Origin: G965219965 sp965219965
GTDB taxonomy: Bacteria; Pseudomonadota; Alphaproteobacteria; RS24
Direction of reading: 5' to 3'
Assembly: GCA_965219965.1 (NCBI GenBank)
Contig: OZ244796.1
Location: 124,001-188,000, forward strand
DNA length: 64,000 nucleotides
In this document: piece after piece, positions 42,846 to 51,342 of the stretch
How the letters are laid out: the number at the start of each line of letters is the position of its first letter
Numbering within the stretch: position 1 is the stretch's first letter
Notes under the pieces: generated by a model
Seen by the model: the letters and a program-made list of their open reading frames with translations, nothing else
Told to the model about the DNA's origin: nothing
Databases searched by the model: none
Position numbers and translations under genes: made by a program

Positions 42846-43907
42846 ATGGATGAAACAGTATTAGTTGCAACGGTCGGCCAAGGCATTATGTGGTCGGCCA
42901 ATAAAGACCCCAAATGGCGGCGCATTGATTTACGCCAAGACATTGAATATGACGGCATTGTCCAATGCGTTGCTGTCCATCCGAGCCGTGAAGGCGTGGC
43001 CTATGCAGGCGGCCAAGACGGGCTGGCGATAAGCGAAGATGGCGGGGTGAGCTGGACACATGTTCCCTCTCCAGCCGATGGCATGCAGGTTTGGCGCATT
43101 GTTATAGATGAACAAAATCCTGATGTGATGTTTATGGGTACGGGCGCACCCTCACGGGTGGTGATTTTCCGTAGCCTTGATGGTGGCAAAAATTGGGAAG
43201 ATGTCACGCCAGAGGTGAATGAATTTTGCCTTGGTGTGCATTTGCCCCGCGTGACAACCATACGGATTGATCCCACGGATACAAAACAAATCTGGTTCGG
43301 GCTGGAAGAAGGCGGTGTGTTCCGCAGCCATGATACAGGCGGTAGCTGGACACGCATTGACGGACCCGATACGGCCATTCAAAGCTCTGATATTCATGCG
43401 GTTGAAATTCTCCCTGGTCCGCCAAAAACAATTTTGGTGGTCACAGTCAATGCGCTTTATGTGAGCCAAGATGATGCCCAAAGCTGGACAGAGACAAATG
43501 TTAAACAGGCTTTTGGTATTTATTATTCACGCCTCACCATTACACAGCCTGATAGCAATACGGTTTTCCTCGGCATTGGTGATGGCACGCCGGGGACGGT
43601 GAGCAAAATTTTGCGCTCCAAAGACCTTTGCCAAAGCTGGGACGAAACGCCGCTTTCTGAGCCAGCAAAATCAACCGTTTGGGCATTTGGCACACATCCA
43701 TCTGACCCTAATCGGATATTTTTCGGCACAAAATTTGGCGAGCTTTACCGCAGTGAAAATGGCGGCGATTCATGGGAAAAAGACCCGCGTCTTTTCAGCG
43801 AAATTTCCGACATTGTGTGGCTGCCATTTAAGGCAACCCCACCGCCAACCGAATATTATCATGTGCCGAAAGAACTGGTCGGCAAAGTTGAATTTCACGA
43901 GGAATAA
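42846..43907 (+). CDS. Cytoplasmic beta-propeller with six Asp-box repeats
   Basis: 353 residues without a signal peptide. Six Asp-box (BNR) hairpins of the form S-x-D-x-G-x-x-W are spaced along the chain: SEDGGVSWTHV, SLDGGKNWEDV, SHDTGGSWTRI, SQDDAQSWTET, SKDLCQSWDET, SENGGDSWEKD. This suggests a six- or seven-bladed propeller as in sialidases and photosystem assembly factors, but sialidase arginines cannot be recognised. ATG 42846 has AAGGA 7 bases upstream; ATG 42828 is weaker. Its place inside a catabolic operon suggests a lactonase-like hydrolase (cf. six-bladed SMP30/gluconolactonase propellers) or a structural role; this is inference. Confidence 0.7.
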   Translation: MDETVLVATVGQGIMWSANKDPKWRRIDLRQDIEYDGIVQCVAVHPSREGVAYAGGQDGLAISEDGGVSWTHVPSPADGMQVWRIVIDEQNPDVMFMGTGAPSRVVIFRSLDGGKNWEDVTPEVNEFCLGVHLPRVTTIRIDPTDTKQIWFGLEEGGVFRSHDTGGSWTRIDGPDTAIQSSDIHAVEILPGPPKTILVVTVNALYVSQDDAQSWTETNVKQAFGIYYSRLTITQPDSNTVFLGIGDGTPGTVSKILRSKDLCQSWDETPLSEPAKSTVWAFGTHPSDPNRIFFGTKFGELYRSENGGDSWEKDPRLFSEISDIVWLPFKATPPPTEYYHVPKELVGKVEFHEE

Positions 43908-43920
43908 AAGGAGTGGTTTC

Positions 43921-44376
43921 ATGTTACCTAAAGTAGAAAAAATTGCCCATGTGGCATTGGCGGTTTCCGACCCGGAGGCTTCAGCGAAATGGTATGAGCG
44001 CGTGCTTGGTACACAAGTCGTGGCCACACCAGAAATTGGCCATTTTTTGAGCTTTGGCCATAATCATCACGATATTGCTTTGATACGCGCCAAAGAAGGC
44101 TCTACGCAAGGCGGGTTGGGCTTAAATCATTTTGCCATGCAAATTGAAGGCGACCTTGACACGCTGGCGCGTCTGCATGGCGCACTTTTGGACAAGGGCG
44201 TGGAAGTTCATCGCGTTGTTGACCATGGTATCGGCAAGGGAATTTATTTCTTTGATCCAGACGGCAATCGGCTGGAATTTTTCCTTGAAGAGCATAGCGG
44301 CCCTGCAAGCATGAAATTGTTTAATGATTTGGGCGCACCCAGCGATGATTATGACCTTAAACCCATTCACGATTAG
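43921..44376 (+). CDS. VOC-superfamily metalloenzyme
   Basis: 151 residues of the vicinal oxygen chelate fold (glyoxalase, extradiol dioxygenase and related). The metal ligands expected in two beta-alpha-beta-beta-beta modules are present: His10 (IAHVALAVSD), His70 (GLNHFAMQIE) and Glu119 (NRLEFFLEE), the H-H-E set of extradiol dioxygenases and fosfomycin-type enzymes. ATG 43921 follows AAGGAG; the frame open upstream lies within the propeller gene. In the operon it could be a ring-cleaving dioxygenase, an isomerase or a dehalogenating enzyme. Confidence 0.88.
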   Translation: MLPKVEKIAHVALAVSDPEASAKWYERVLGTQVVATPEIGHFLSFGHNHHDIALIRAKEGSTQGGLGLNHFAMQIEGDLDTLARLHGALLDKGVEVHRVVDHGIGKGIYFFDPDGNRLEFFLEEHSGPASMKLFNDLGAPSDDYDLKPIHD

Positions 44377-44392
44377 ACATTAGGATTAAATA

Positions 44393-45004
44393 ATGACAAA
44401 AACCAAAGAACCAAATTTCGGTGTTTTCCATATACGCAAATGGTACACGCAAATTGAAGACACGCTGGCCAATGAAACAGGCGTGCAAGCCGATGGCGCG
44501 CCAGTGCGTAAAATTGTTATCGCGGCTTGCCTTGAAAATCCCTTTGCGGGGAAATTTGTGGAAGATTTAAGCGCGGTAATTGATAATTCCGACAAGCTCG
44601 GCCATGAATTTGCTCGCCGTGTGCTGGAAATCACCACGCCCGAGGATATTATGGCTTATGGTAAAGCCTGTCTGGTCGGCGTGAATGGTGAATATGAGCA
44701 TGGCAATGCCCATTTGACGACGACTTTTATGAATCCAATACGCGACGCATTGGGCGGGTCTAAATCATGGGTGCCGTCAACTGGCAAGCGCGGCGGGGTG
44801 GATAGCTCTATTGATATTCCCTTTGGTCACAGACAAGCCCTTTATGTGCGGGCTAATTATGACACGGTCAGCTGTCAATTTGCCGATGCGCCCGCCCCCA
44901 ATGAGGTGGTGATTGCGGTGGCTTTTGCCAGCCGTGGGCGTTTGCATGCGCGTCTGGGCGGGTTGAAACATGAAGATGTCAAAGGCGAAGACGGCCTGAC
45001 TTAA
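44393..45004 (+). CDS. AA_synth (DUF1185) family protein
   Basis: 203 residues of the 'amino acid synthesis' Pfam family, whose biochemical role is not established despite the name. Typical features are IRKWYTQIEDTLANETG near the N-terminus, KIVIAACLENPFAG, VGVNGEYEHGNAHLTTTFMN and GHRQALYVRANYDTV. Members often sit in catabolic operons with amidases or alpha/beta hydrolases, as here. It starts 16 bases behind the VOC gene and ends 17 before the hydrolase gene. Confidence 0.82.
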   Translation: MTKTKEPNFGVFHIRKWYTQIEDTLANETGVQADGAPVRKIVIAACLENPFAGKFVEDLSAVIDNSDKLGHEFARRVLEITTPEDIMAYGKACLVGVNGEYEHGNAHLTTTFMNPIRDALGGSKSWVPSTGKRGGVDSSIDIPFGHRQALYVRANYDTVSCQFADAPAPNEVVIAVAFASRGRLHARLGGLKHEDVKGEDGLT

Positions 45005-45020
45005 TATCCGATGATGCCCT

Positions 45021-45863
45021 ATGATGGTTGACGACAAATTTGTGACATTAAATGGGTTGAAGTTCCATTTTCTTGAATGGGGCGACAGGCAGAGCTGTCC
45101 GACAATTATAATGTTGCACGGGCTACGCGCCTATGCCGATACATGGGTGCATGTGGCCGAACGTTTGGCCGACCGCTATCATATTCTCGCCCTCACACAA
45201 CGCGGGCGGGGCAAAACAGATTGGGACGAAAAGCGCAATTATTACACGGATGCTTATTTGGCCGATTTGAAAGCCTTTATTGATTATCACCAATTAAAAA
45301 AGTTTTACCTTTTGGGTCACTCTATGGGCGGGACAGTTGGTTATTGCTATGCAGACGCTTATCCCGAACGGGTGGAAAAACTGATTATTGAAGATATTGG
45401 TCCTGGTTCATCAGTAAAGGGAGCAGGCTTTAAGCGGATTATTAAAGAAATGCGCGAAGTGCCGTTAGATTTTGCCTCGCTTGATGAAGCGGCAGCCTAT
45501 TGGCGGCGATTGCGCCCGCAAATATCCGATGAAGCCGTCCAACAGCGTATAGAAAAAACCATGCGCGAGGGCGAAGATGGCAAAGTTCATTGGATGTTTG
45601 ATATGGCCGGTATTAAGGAAACGCGTGTCAATCCCGACCCCGCACGGGTGACGGATTTAGGCCCCGTTGCGGCACGGATAAAAATCCCCGTGCTGGTGGT
45701 GCGCGGTGAAAAAAGCGATTTTTTAACCCGTGAGGCTTGCGAAGCCATGGTGGCGGCTAATGCCAATATCCAATGGGCGGAAATAGAAGGTGCGAGCCAT
45801 TATGTGCATGATGATAATTTTGACGGCTTCATGGCACAGATTGAGAAATTTTTGCAAAGTTAA
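45021..45863 (+). CDS. Alpha/beta hydrolase, meta-cleavage-product hydrolase-like
   Basis: 280 residues. The nucleophile Ser101 is in LGHSMGGTVG, the oxyanion region is LHGLRAYADTW, and the catalytic histidine is about residue 260 in GASHYVHDD; an acid residue is expected in VRGEKSDFLTRE. The fold resembles C-C hydrolases and esterases that act on products of aromatic ring cleavage. Together with the flavin hydroxylase and VOC enzyme in the same operon it would complete a hydroxylation-cleavage-hydrolysis sequence, but this is inferred. Confidence 0.85.
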   Translation: MMVDDKFVTLNGLKFHFLEWGDRQSCPTIIMLHGLRAYADTWVHVAERLADRYHILALTQRGRGKTDWDEKRNYYTDAYLADLKAFIDYHQLKKFYLLGHSMGGTVGYCYADAYPERVEKLIIEDIGPGSSVKGAGFKRIIKEMREVPLDFASLDEAAAYWRRLRPQISDEAVQQRIEKTMREGEDGKVHWMFDMAGIKETRVNPDPARVTDLGPVAARIKIPVLVVRGEKSDFLTREACEAMVAANANIQWAEIEGASHYVHDDNFDGFMAQIEKFLQS

Positions 45864-45874
45864 AGGAAAGAAAA

Positions 45875-46171
45875 ATGATTGTTGAAGAACGCAATTATCG
45901 GGTCAAGCCGGGACAGGCCAAAGCCTATTTGGAGCTATGGGAAAAACATGGCCGCGCTGCCCAAACCGAAATTTTAGGCGATTTGCTCGGCGTTTATATT
46001 GCCGAAAGCGGCGATTTGAACACGATTGTTTATTTATGGCGGTTTGACTCTTTTGAAGAGCGCACAAAACGCCGTGCCGTTCTCATGCAAGATGAAAGAT
46101 TTGCCGCCTTTCGCGGCAAAGTGCGCGATTTGGTGCTAACGCAGGAAAATCGTCTCTTGCGGGAATTTTAA
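45875..46171 (+). CDS. NIPSNAP family protein
   Basis: 98 residues of the NIPSNAP dimeric alpha/beta barrel family: VEERNYRVKPGQAKAYLELW at the N-terminus, and YLWRFDSFEERTKRRAVL in the middle. Such small ferredoxin-like proteins occur in bacterial catabolic operons; some related ABM-type proteins are monooxygenases or isomerases, but no function is proven. AAAGGAAAG precedes the start; the next gene follows after 11 bases. Confidence 0.85.
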   Translation: MIVEERNYRVKPGQAKAYLELWEKHGRAAQTEILGDLLGVYIAESGDLNTIVYLWRFDSFEERTKRRAVLMQDERFAAFRGKVRDLVLTQENRLLREF

Positions 46172-46182
46172 GGAGAGAGAAA

Positions 46183-46563
46183 ATGGCAGATGATTTTTTT
46201 GAAAAAGGCAAAGCCCGCCGCAGTGATGTTTTAGGCACTGATTATGTCAATGATATGCTGAACAAGGCGGATGATTTTTCCAAACCCTTTCAGCATGCCA
46301 TGACCACTTGGTGCTGGGGCTTTGGCTGGGGCGATGACGCGCTAGATGCCAAAACGCGCTCTTTAATGAATCTCACAATGATTGGCGCATTGGGAAAAAT
46401 GCATGAATGGGAATTGCATCTTAAAGGCGCGATAAATAATGGCGTAACGATTGAAGAAATTCGCGCCGCGATTCATGTGATTGCTATTTATTGCGGCGTG
46501 CCGCAAGGCGTGGAGTGCTTCCGTGTCGCAAGACCCGTTTTGCAAGAGCAAGGCCTGCTGTAA
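46183..46563 (+). CDS. Carboxymuconolactone decarboxylase-like protein
   Basis: 126 residues of the CMD/AhpD superfamily. The motif E-x-x-x-H is in MHEWELHLKGAINNGVTIEE, followed by the usual HVIAIYCGVPQGVECF. It lacks the C-x-x-C of AhpD peroxidase, which favours the CMD branch (decarboxylation in the protocatechuate path or a related reaction). AAGGAGAG precedes the start. Directly followed by the flavin hydroxylase gene. Confidence 0.88.
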   Translation: MADDFFEKGKARRSDVLGTDYVNDMLNKADDFSKPFQHAMTTWCWGFGWGDDALDAKTRSLMNLTMIGALGKMHEWELHLKGAINNGVTIEEIRAAIHVIAIYCGVPQGVECFRVARPVLQEQGLL

Positions 46564-46578
46564 GTGAGGGGAGAGCCT

Positions 46579-48180
46579 ATGACTGACATCACCGAAACAG
46601 ATGTGTTGATTATTGGCGGCGGCCCATGCGGCGTTTTGCTGGCCAATCAGCTCGGCGTTTATGGCGTTAAAACGCTGGTGGTTGAACGCAGTGATGAAAT
46701 TATAGATTATCCACGCGCTGTGGGCATTGATGATGAATCTTTGCGTTCAGTGCAATTGGTTGGCCAAGCCGAAACATTATTAGAGGGCTGTTATGAAGAT
46801 GTGCCGCTGAAAATGTTCACCCGTGACGGGCGGTGCTTTGCCCATATGGAACCACGCACCCGCGAATTTGGTTGGTCACGGCGCAATATTTTCATGCAAC
46901 CAGAATTAGAGGCCATTTTACGCAACGCGCTGGGGCAATATGACCACGTCACGCTTGAAACAGGCACGTCTCTGTTGGAATTTGAACAACAAGCCGATGG
47001 CGTGCTGGCGCATGTGGAAAAAGCATCGGGCGAAAAGCGCAGCATTAAAGCGCGTTATATGGTCGGTGCTGATGGCGGGCGCAGCACAGTGCGTAAACAA
47101 ACTGGCATTGCCTTTGAAGGTGAAACGCATGAACGCAAATGGCTGGTTATTGATATTAAAAATGACCCGATTGACGAACATTATACGGCTTTGCACGGCG
47201 ACCCCATACGGCCATGGCTATGGGTGTGGTTGCCGAAAAATTATCGCCGTTTGGAATTTATGATGTTTGAAGGCGAAGATGATAATGAAATTTTGAATGA
47301 AGAAAAAATCATGTCGCTCATTAGAGAAAAGAAAATCCACGATACAGATAATATAGAAATTGCCCGTGCGCGGATTTATACGCATAATTCCCGAACGGCA
47401 GAAACATTTAAGCGAGGCGATGTGTTTCTTGTTGGTGATGCGGCGCATTTAACCGAGCCATGGATTGGCCAAGGACTCAATGCAGGTTTCCGTGATGTTA
47501 CGAATTTATCGTGGAAGCTAGCGCAATGCATCACCCATGGCGCATCAGAAGAGCTATTGGAAAGCTACACGATTGAACGCCATGAACATGCCAAAGCAAT
47601 GATTAGCTTAGCACGGCTTTTCGGTGCGATATTTGCCATGACCAGCACTTTTAAGGCGTGGTGGCGCGATTTATTTTTAATGTCTATCCAAGGGATACGC
47701 CCGCTTAAACGCTATGTGACAGAATTTCGCTTTAAGCCCATGCCGCGCTATTCGCACGGCTTTGTGCGCCACACATTGCCGATGCGGAAGGATTCACCAG
47801 TCGGTCGGATGTTTATTCAGCCCGATGTGACCCGCCCCGATGGGTCACGTGCTAAATTAGATGCGTGCCTTGGCAATGGGTTTGCCATTGTCGGCATTGG
47901 CCAAGACCCCACCGCCGCCCTTAGCGCGGAGCAAGCGGATAAATGGCGTAAAGTTGGCACGCAATTTGTGCAAATTGGCAAAGAAGGCGAAACGGCCAGC
48001 AATGGGCAAGCCGATATGGTGTTTGACACAAGCGGCGCACTTTTTGCTTTTGCCGCTAAGCATGAAAATGCCCCGATATTTGTGATACGTCCCGACCGCT
48101 ATGTCGCCGCTTTATGTGCGCCAGAAGAATTGGCAGGTGTGTTAGATGAATTGGGCGGTGTGCTGTTTGCCGATAATTAA
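46579..48180 (+). CDS. FAD-dependent aromatic hydroxylase, MhpA-like
   Basis: 533 residues of the class A flavoprotein monooxygenases, closest in architecture to 3-(3-hydroxyphenyl)propionate hydroxylase (MhpA). The FAD motif is VLIIGGGPCGVLLANQLG at the N-terminus, the DG motif GADGGRSTVRKQTG in the middle, and the second FAD motif GDAAHLTEPWIGQGLNAG after it; a C-terminal thioredoxin-like domain is also present. ATG 46579 follows GGGGAGAG; GTG 46564 is the alternative. It hydroxylates a phenolic ring with NAD(P)H and O2, presumably the first step of the operon's pathway, though it is the last gene. Confidence 0.9.
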   Translation: MTDITETDVLIIGGGPCGVLLANQLGVYGVKTLVVERSDEIIDYPRAVGIDDESLRSVQLVGQAETLLEGCYEDVPLKMFTRDGRCFAHMEPRTREFGWSRRNIFMQPELEAILRNALGQYDHVTLETGTSLLEFEQQADGVLAHVEKASGEKRSIKARYMVGADGGRSTVRKQTGIAFEGETHERKWLVIDIKNDPIDEHYTALHGDPIRPWLWVWLPKNYRRLEFMMFEGEDDNEILNEEKIMSLIREKKIHDTDNIEIARARIYTHNSRTAETFKRGDVFLVGDAAHLTEPWIGQGLNAGFRDVTNLSWKLAQCITHGASEELLESYTIERHEHAKAMISLARLFGAIFAMTSTFKAWWRDLFLMSIQGIRPLKRYVTEFRFKPMPRYSHGFVRHTLPMRKDSPVGRMFIQPDVTRPDGSRAKLDACLGNGFAIVGIGQDPTAALSAEQADKWRKVGTQFVQIGKEGETASNGQADMVFDTSGALFAFAAKHENAPIFVIRPDRYVAALCAPEELAGVLDELGGVLFADN

Positions 48181-49343
48181 ATTTTAGGCGGCGCGGGCGG
48201 TTTTGCTTCGCCATCTAATAATGAATAAATTAATTCTGCGGCGTCAGTCACACCCTTTACATTCCAATGCTCATCATTTTCCCAATGAAAGCTTTTATCA
48301 TAGTTCTGAATAGAATAATTAATGCCGTGCTTTGTGAGTAGTTCAGCAAAGCGATTGCGATAATCGGAAAATTCGGGGTGGGAAAATTGATATGTGAAGA
48401 GTGCCTGTATGCGGCATGTTGAGCAAATTTCTTTAATGTCAATAATGGATTTTTCAGTTGCCCGCCATGCGCGTTCAATTAAGGGTGAATTGCGATTTTT
48501 TGTGCCGAATAGGAGGTCATATTGCTTTGGAAAATATTTAATTGAGGCGAGCGCAGGGTCGCCAGATTTCAGGGTTTTTAACTGAAATAGGCGCAATCCG
48601 TGGATGACTTGTTGTTTGAACTCATATCCAAATACGGGTTCGTAACGTGTAAAGAACCACTCCATAATGCGTTGAGCTGTTGTGCGGTTGTAAAACTTTG
48701 TCCCACCATTAACAGGAGGCTGTAATTGCAACTCATTGTTAGGATTTTCAACATAGTAAGGTCTTGGCGAACCGAATGGTGAGGAATTATCTACGATTGA
48801 GCTTATTAAATTGCTGTTATCACGCACATCGTTGATCACTATTATCAGGACAATATCACGCGGTGTAACGCCATTGTTCAAAGCCTCCTTAAGCATCATT
48901 GCTTGTGCCGTTTGCCCTGTGCCTGAATGTCCGATTGCAATGATGTTTTTTTGAACATTATGCCTTTCCAAATATAATTCCCTTAATTTATCTTGCAGCT
49001 TGTTTTTCTGGCTCAATGAAAGCTGTGCCTGTTCAACAAATGAGTCGCCTAGCAAAATAATTGAGTCGCCTGCGACCGGCTCATGGTCTGGATGGCCAAG
49101 TGAATTTATGGGGCTTTCAGCACAAAAGTCCGAGTTGTTTGTGTGCCTTAAAGTAGCACCCGGCTTAAATGAGCTTATGCCCGCAAGCTCTGTAAAGCGT
49201 GATGGCCACGAAATCGCACCACAGTGCAAAGCCGATGTTTTTGTGGAATTGGCCTGATTGTGAAAACGCAAAACTTCTAAACAGGCAAATAAAAGGGCTA
49301 ATGATACACTGATAATTATTGCAAAATCTCTAATCCAACTCAT
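48177..49343 (-). CDS. Membrane-anchored SGNH-like hydrolase
   Basis: 388 residues with an N-terminal membrane anchor (residues 8-24) and a periplasmic SGNH/GDSL-type domain. The nucleophile block is ILLGDSFVEQAQ (Ser101), the Asn block IVINDVRDN (Asn171) and the C-terminal D-x-x-H is D357-E-H-W nearby (ENDEHWNVKG, His359). Such proteins resemble acyl-esterases of exopolysaccharide systems (AlgX/AlgJ-like). It overlaps the end of the carbamoyltransferase gene by 14 bases, so it belongs to that operon and may act on the same glycan or metabolite. The gene is more AT-rich than its neighbours. Confidence 0.7.
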   Translation of the reverse strand: MSWIRDFAIIISVSLALLFACLEVLRFHNQANSTKTSALHCGAISWPSRFTELAGISSFKPGATLRHTNNSDFCAESPINSLGHPDHEPVAGDSIILLGDSFVEQAQLSLSQKNKLQDKLRELYLERHNVQKNIIAIGHSGTGQTAQAMMLKEALNNGVTPRDIVLIIVINDVRDNSNLISSIVDNSSPFGSPRPYYVENPNNELQLQPPVNGGTKFYNRTTAQRIMEWFFTRYEPVFGYEFKQQVIHGLRLFQLKTLKSGDPALASIKYFPKQYDLLFGTKNRNSPLIERAWRATEKSIIDIKEICSTCRIQALFTYQFSHPEFSDYRNRFAELLTKHGINYSIQNYDKSFHWENDEHWNVKGVTDAAELIYSLLDGEAKPPAPPKI

Positions 49344-51168
49344 ATCTATCCTTATAATTCTCTTTTAATTTCTCGTTTTGCTCTTCTTTGATAAGCAGGT
49401 AGTTACCCACTGCCAAAACATCTAACTCAGTACCCATGAAGCACTTAAATGCATCTGTGGGTGTGCATATGATTGGCTCACCACGCACGTTAAAAGATGT
49501 ATTAACAACTATTGGACAATTCGTCTTTTCTTTGAACTTAGATATTACGGCATGATAACGGGGATTGGTATCTGCATGTACTGTCTGAATACGCGCAGAA
49601 TAATCAACATGCGTAATTGCTGGTATGGAAGAACGCGGCACATTTAGCTTATCTATACCAAATAGGGCTTCCTCTTCAGCCGTCATTGCTCGTCGCTTAT
49701 CTTTTTGCACATTTGCGACTAAAAGCATGTAAGGGCTGTCGGTATTATGCTCAAACCAGTCGCCGACATCTTCACGCAAAACACTAGGCGCGAAAGGGCG
49801 AAAGCTTTCACGATATTTCACTTTTAGATTAAGCTGCTTTTGCATTATGGCAGAGCGCGGGTCGGCAATAATACTTCTTGCGCCCAGTGCGCGAGGGCCA
49901 AATTCCATGCGCCCTTGCATCCAGCCAATGGCTTTTTCATTTTCTAATGCTGTCGCAACTTCGTTGATTAAGTCACTTTCCGATAGCTTTTTGTAAACCG
50001 CGCCACATGTTTCAAGCGCGGCTTTTATTTCTGCGTCACTAAACTCTGGCCCAAGATAAGCCCCCTGCATCGCATCGCCTATGTGGGCGGTTGTTCTTTC
50101 CCCATGATGGTGTAAATGCCAGACGGACAAAGCCGCCCCTAACGCACCACCCGCATCACCTGCGGCGGGCTGAATCCAGATATTATCAAAGATATTTTCA
50201 CGCATCAGGATACCGTTTGCAACACAGTTAAGGGCAACGCCACCCGCCAGACATAAATTTCGTTCCCCTGTTTCTTTTGCAATATTTTTTGCAATTTGAA
50301 TAATAATGTCTTGTGTTACTTTTTGAACTGAGGCGGCTAAATCCATCTCACGCTGGGTTAGCTCTGCTTCAGATTTACGAGGCGGCCCGCCAAACAAAGA
50401 ATCAAATTTTTTGTTTGTCATCGTTAAGCCCGTGGCATAATCAAAATAACGCATATTTAATTGGAAGCTACCATCATCAGCTATGGTGATAAGCTTTTGT
50501 CGTATTAAGTCAGCGTAACGCGGTGTGCCATAGGGGGCTAAACCCATTACTTTATATTCGCCAGAGTTCACTTTGAAACCTGTGTAATATGTGAATGCTG
50601 AATAAAGCAGTCCGAGCGAGTGCGGAAAGTGAATTTCCTTCACTGTTTTTAAGTCGTTTCCATTGCCTATGGCGAGGGATGTTGTCGTCCACTCGCCCAC
50701 ACCATCAAGCGTTAATATCGCCGCACGCGCAAATGGTGAAGGGTAAAATGCACTTGCAGCATGTGATAAATGGTGTTCTGAGAATAGGAGTTTTTCATGC
50801 CAATCAATATCTGCGCCAAGCGTGGATTTAAGTTCTTTGATAAGGGCAGATTTTTGAAAAAGCTTATCTTTAATCCATATAGGCATAGCTTTTGCAAAGC
50901 TCGTAAAACCTTTTGGCGCAAAGGCTAGATATGTCTCAAGCAAGCGTTCAAATTTGACAAAGGGCTTTTCATAAAAAACCACGCTGTCAATTTGCGCCGC
51001 ATCTATCTGTGCCTCTTTTAGGCAATATAATATGGCATGATGTGGAAAGCCCGCATCATGCTTTTTGCGGGTAAAGCGTTCTTCTTGCGCTGCGGCAATT
51101 ATTGCGCCGTCTTTCAGTAAGCATGCCGCGCTATCATGGTAAAAGGCTGATACGCCTAATATATACAT
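49330..51168 (-). CDS. Carbamoyltransferase, NodU/CmcH/SxtI family
   Basis: 612 residues, the full length of the O-carbamoyltransferase family that moves the carbamoyl group of carbamoyl phosphate, through a carbamoyl-adenylate, to a hydroxyl of a sugar or metabolite. The N-terminal Kae1-like domain starts ILGVSAFYHDSAACLL and has SEHHLSHAASAFYPSPF; the ATP region is LAGGVALNCVANG; the C-terminal YrdC-like domain contains GRMEFGPRALGARSI and FRPFAPSVL. Neighbouring DUF5989 and SxtJ genes place it with the SxtI-type set rather than with NodU. Substrate unknown. Confidence 0.93.
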   Translation of the reverse strand: MYILGVSAFYHDSAACLLKDGAIIAAAQEERFTRKKHDAGFPHHAILYCLKEAQIDAAQIDSVVFYEKPFVKFERLLETYLAFAPKGFTSFAKAMPIWIKDKLFQKSALIKELKSTLGADIDWHEKLLFSEHHLSHAASAFYPSPFARAAILTLDGVGEWTTTSLAIGNGNDLKTVKEIHFPHSLGLLYSAFTYYTGFKVNSGEYKVMGLAPYGTPRYADLIRQKLITIADDGSFQLNMRYFDYATGLTMTNKKFDSLFGGPPRKSEAELTQREMDLAASVQKVTQDIIIQIAKNIAKETGERNLCLAGGVALNCVANGILMRENIFDNIWIQPAAGDAGGALGAALSVWHLHHHGERTTAHIGDAMQGAYLGPEFSDAEIKAALETCGAVYKKLSESDLINEVATALENEKAIGWMQGRMEFGPRALGARSIIADPRSAIMQKQLNLKVKYRESFRPFAPSVLREDVGDWFEHNTDSPYMLLVANVQKDKRRAMTAEEEALFGIDKLNVPRSSIPAITHVDYSARIQTVHADTNPRYHAVISKFKEKTNCPIVVNTSFNVRGEPIICTPTDAFKCFMGTELDVLAVGNYLLIKEEQNEKLKENYKDRYELD

Positions 51169-51178
51169 AAGCTAGCCT

Positions 51179-51328
51179 TTAGAACAATGTGTAGATGAAG
51201 GGTGCGACAACTGAGCCTTGGGCAAGGATAAGTAGGCCGCCCAATATCAGCATCACAATAATGATGGGCGCGAGCCAAAGTTTTTTACGCATACGAAGAA
51301 AAGCCCAAAGCTCTTTTAGAAATGCCAT
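51179..51328 (-). CDS. DUF5989 micro-protein (SxtK-like)
   Basis: A 49-residue protein not easily found by length-based gene calling. It begins MAFLKELWAFLRMRKKLWLA, followed by one hydrophobic helix (PIIIVMLILGGLLIL) and a short tail. This is the typical DUF5989 pattern of an amphipathic basic N-terminus and one membrane helix. It lies 10 bases upstream of the carbamoyltransferase and 14 bases after the SxtJ gene. In the saxitoxin cluster the small gene sxtK occupies the same place, with unknown function. Confidence 0.82.
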   Translation of the reverse strand: MAFLKELWAFLRMRKKLWLAPIIIVMLILGGLLILAQGSVVAPFIYTLF

Positions 51329-51342
51329 TATCTTTTCCTATT

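Noticed and set aside
43687..43920. Longer VOC protein starting inside the propeller gene
   Set aside because: A strong ribosome site precedes ATG 43921 and the VOC fold starts there.
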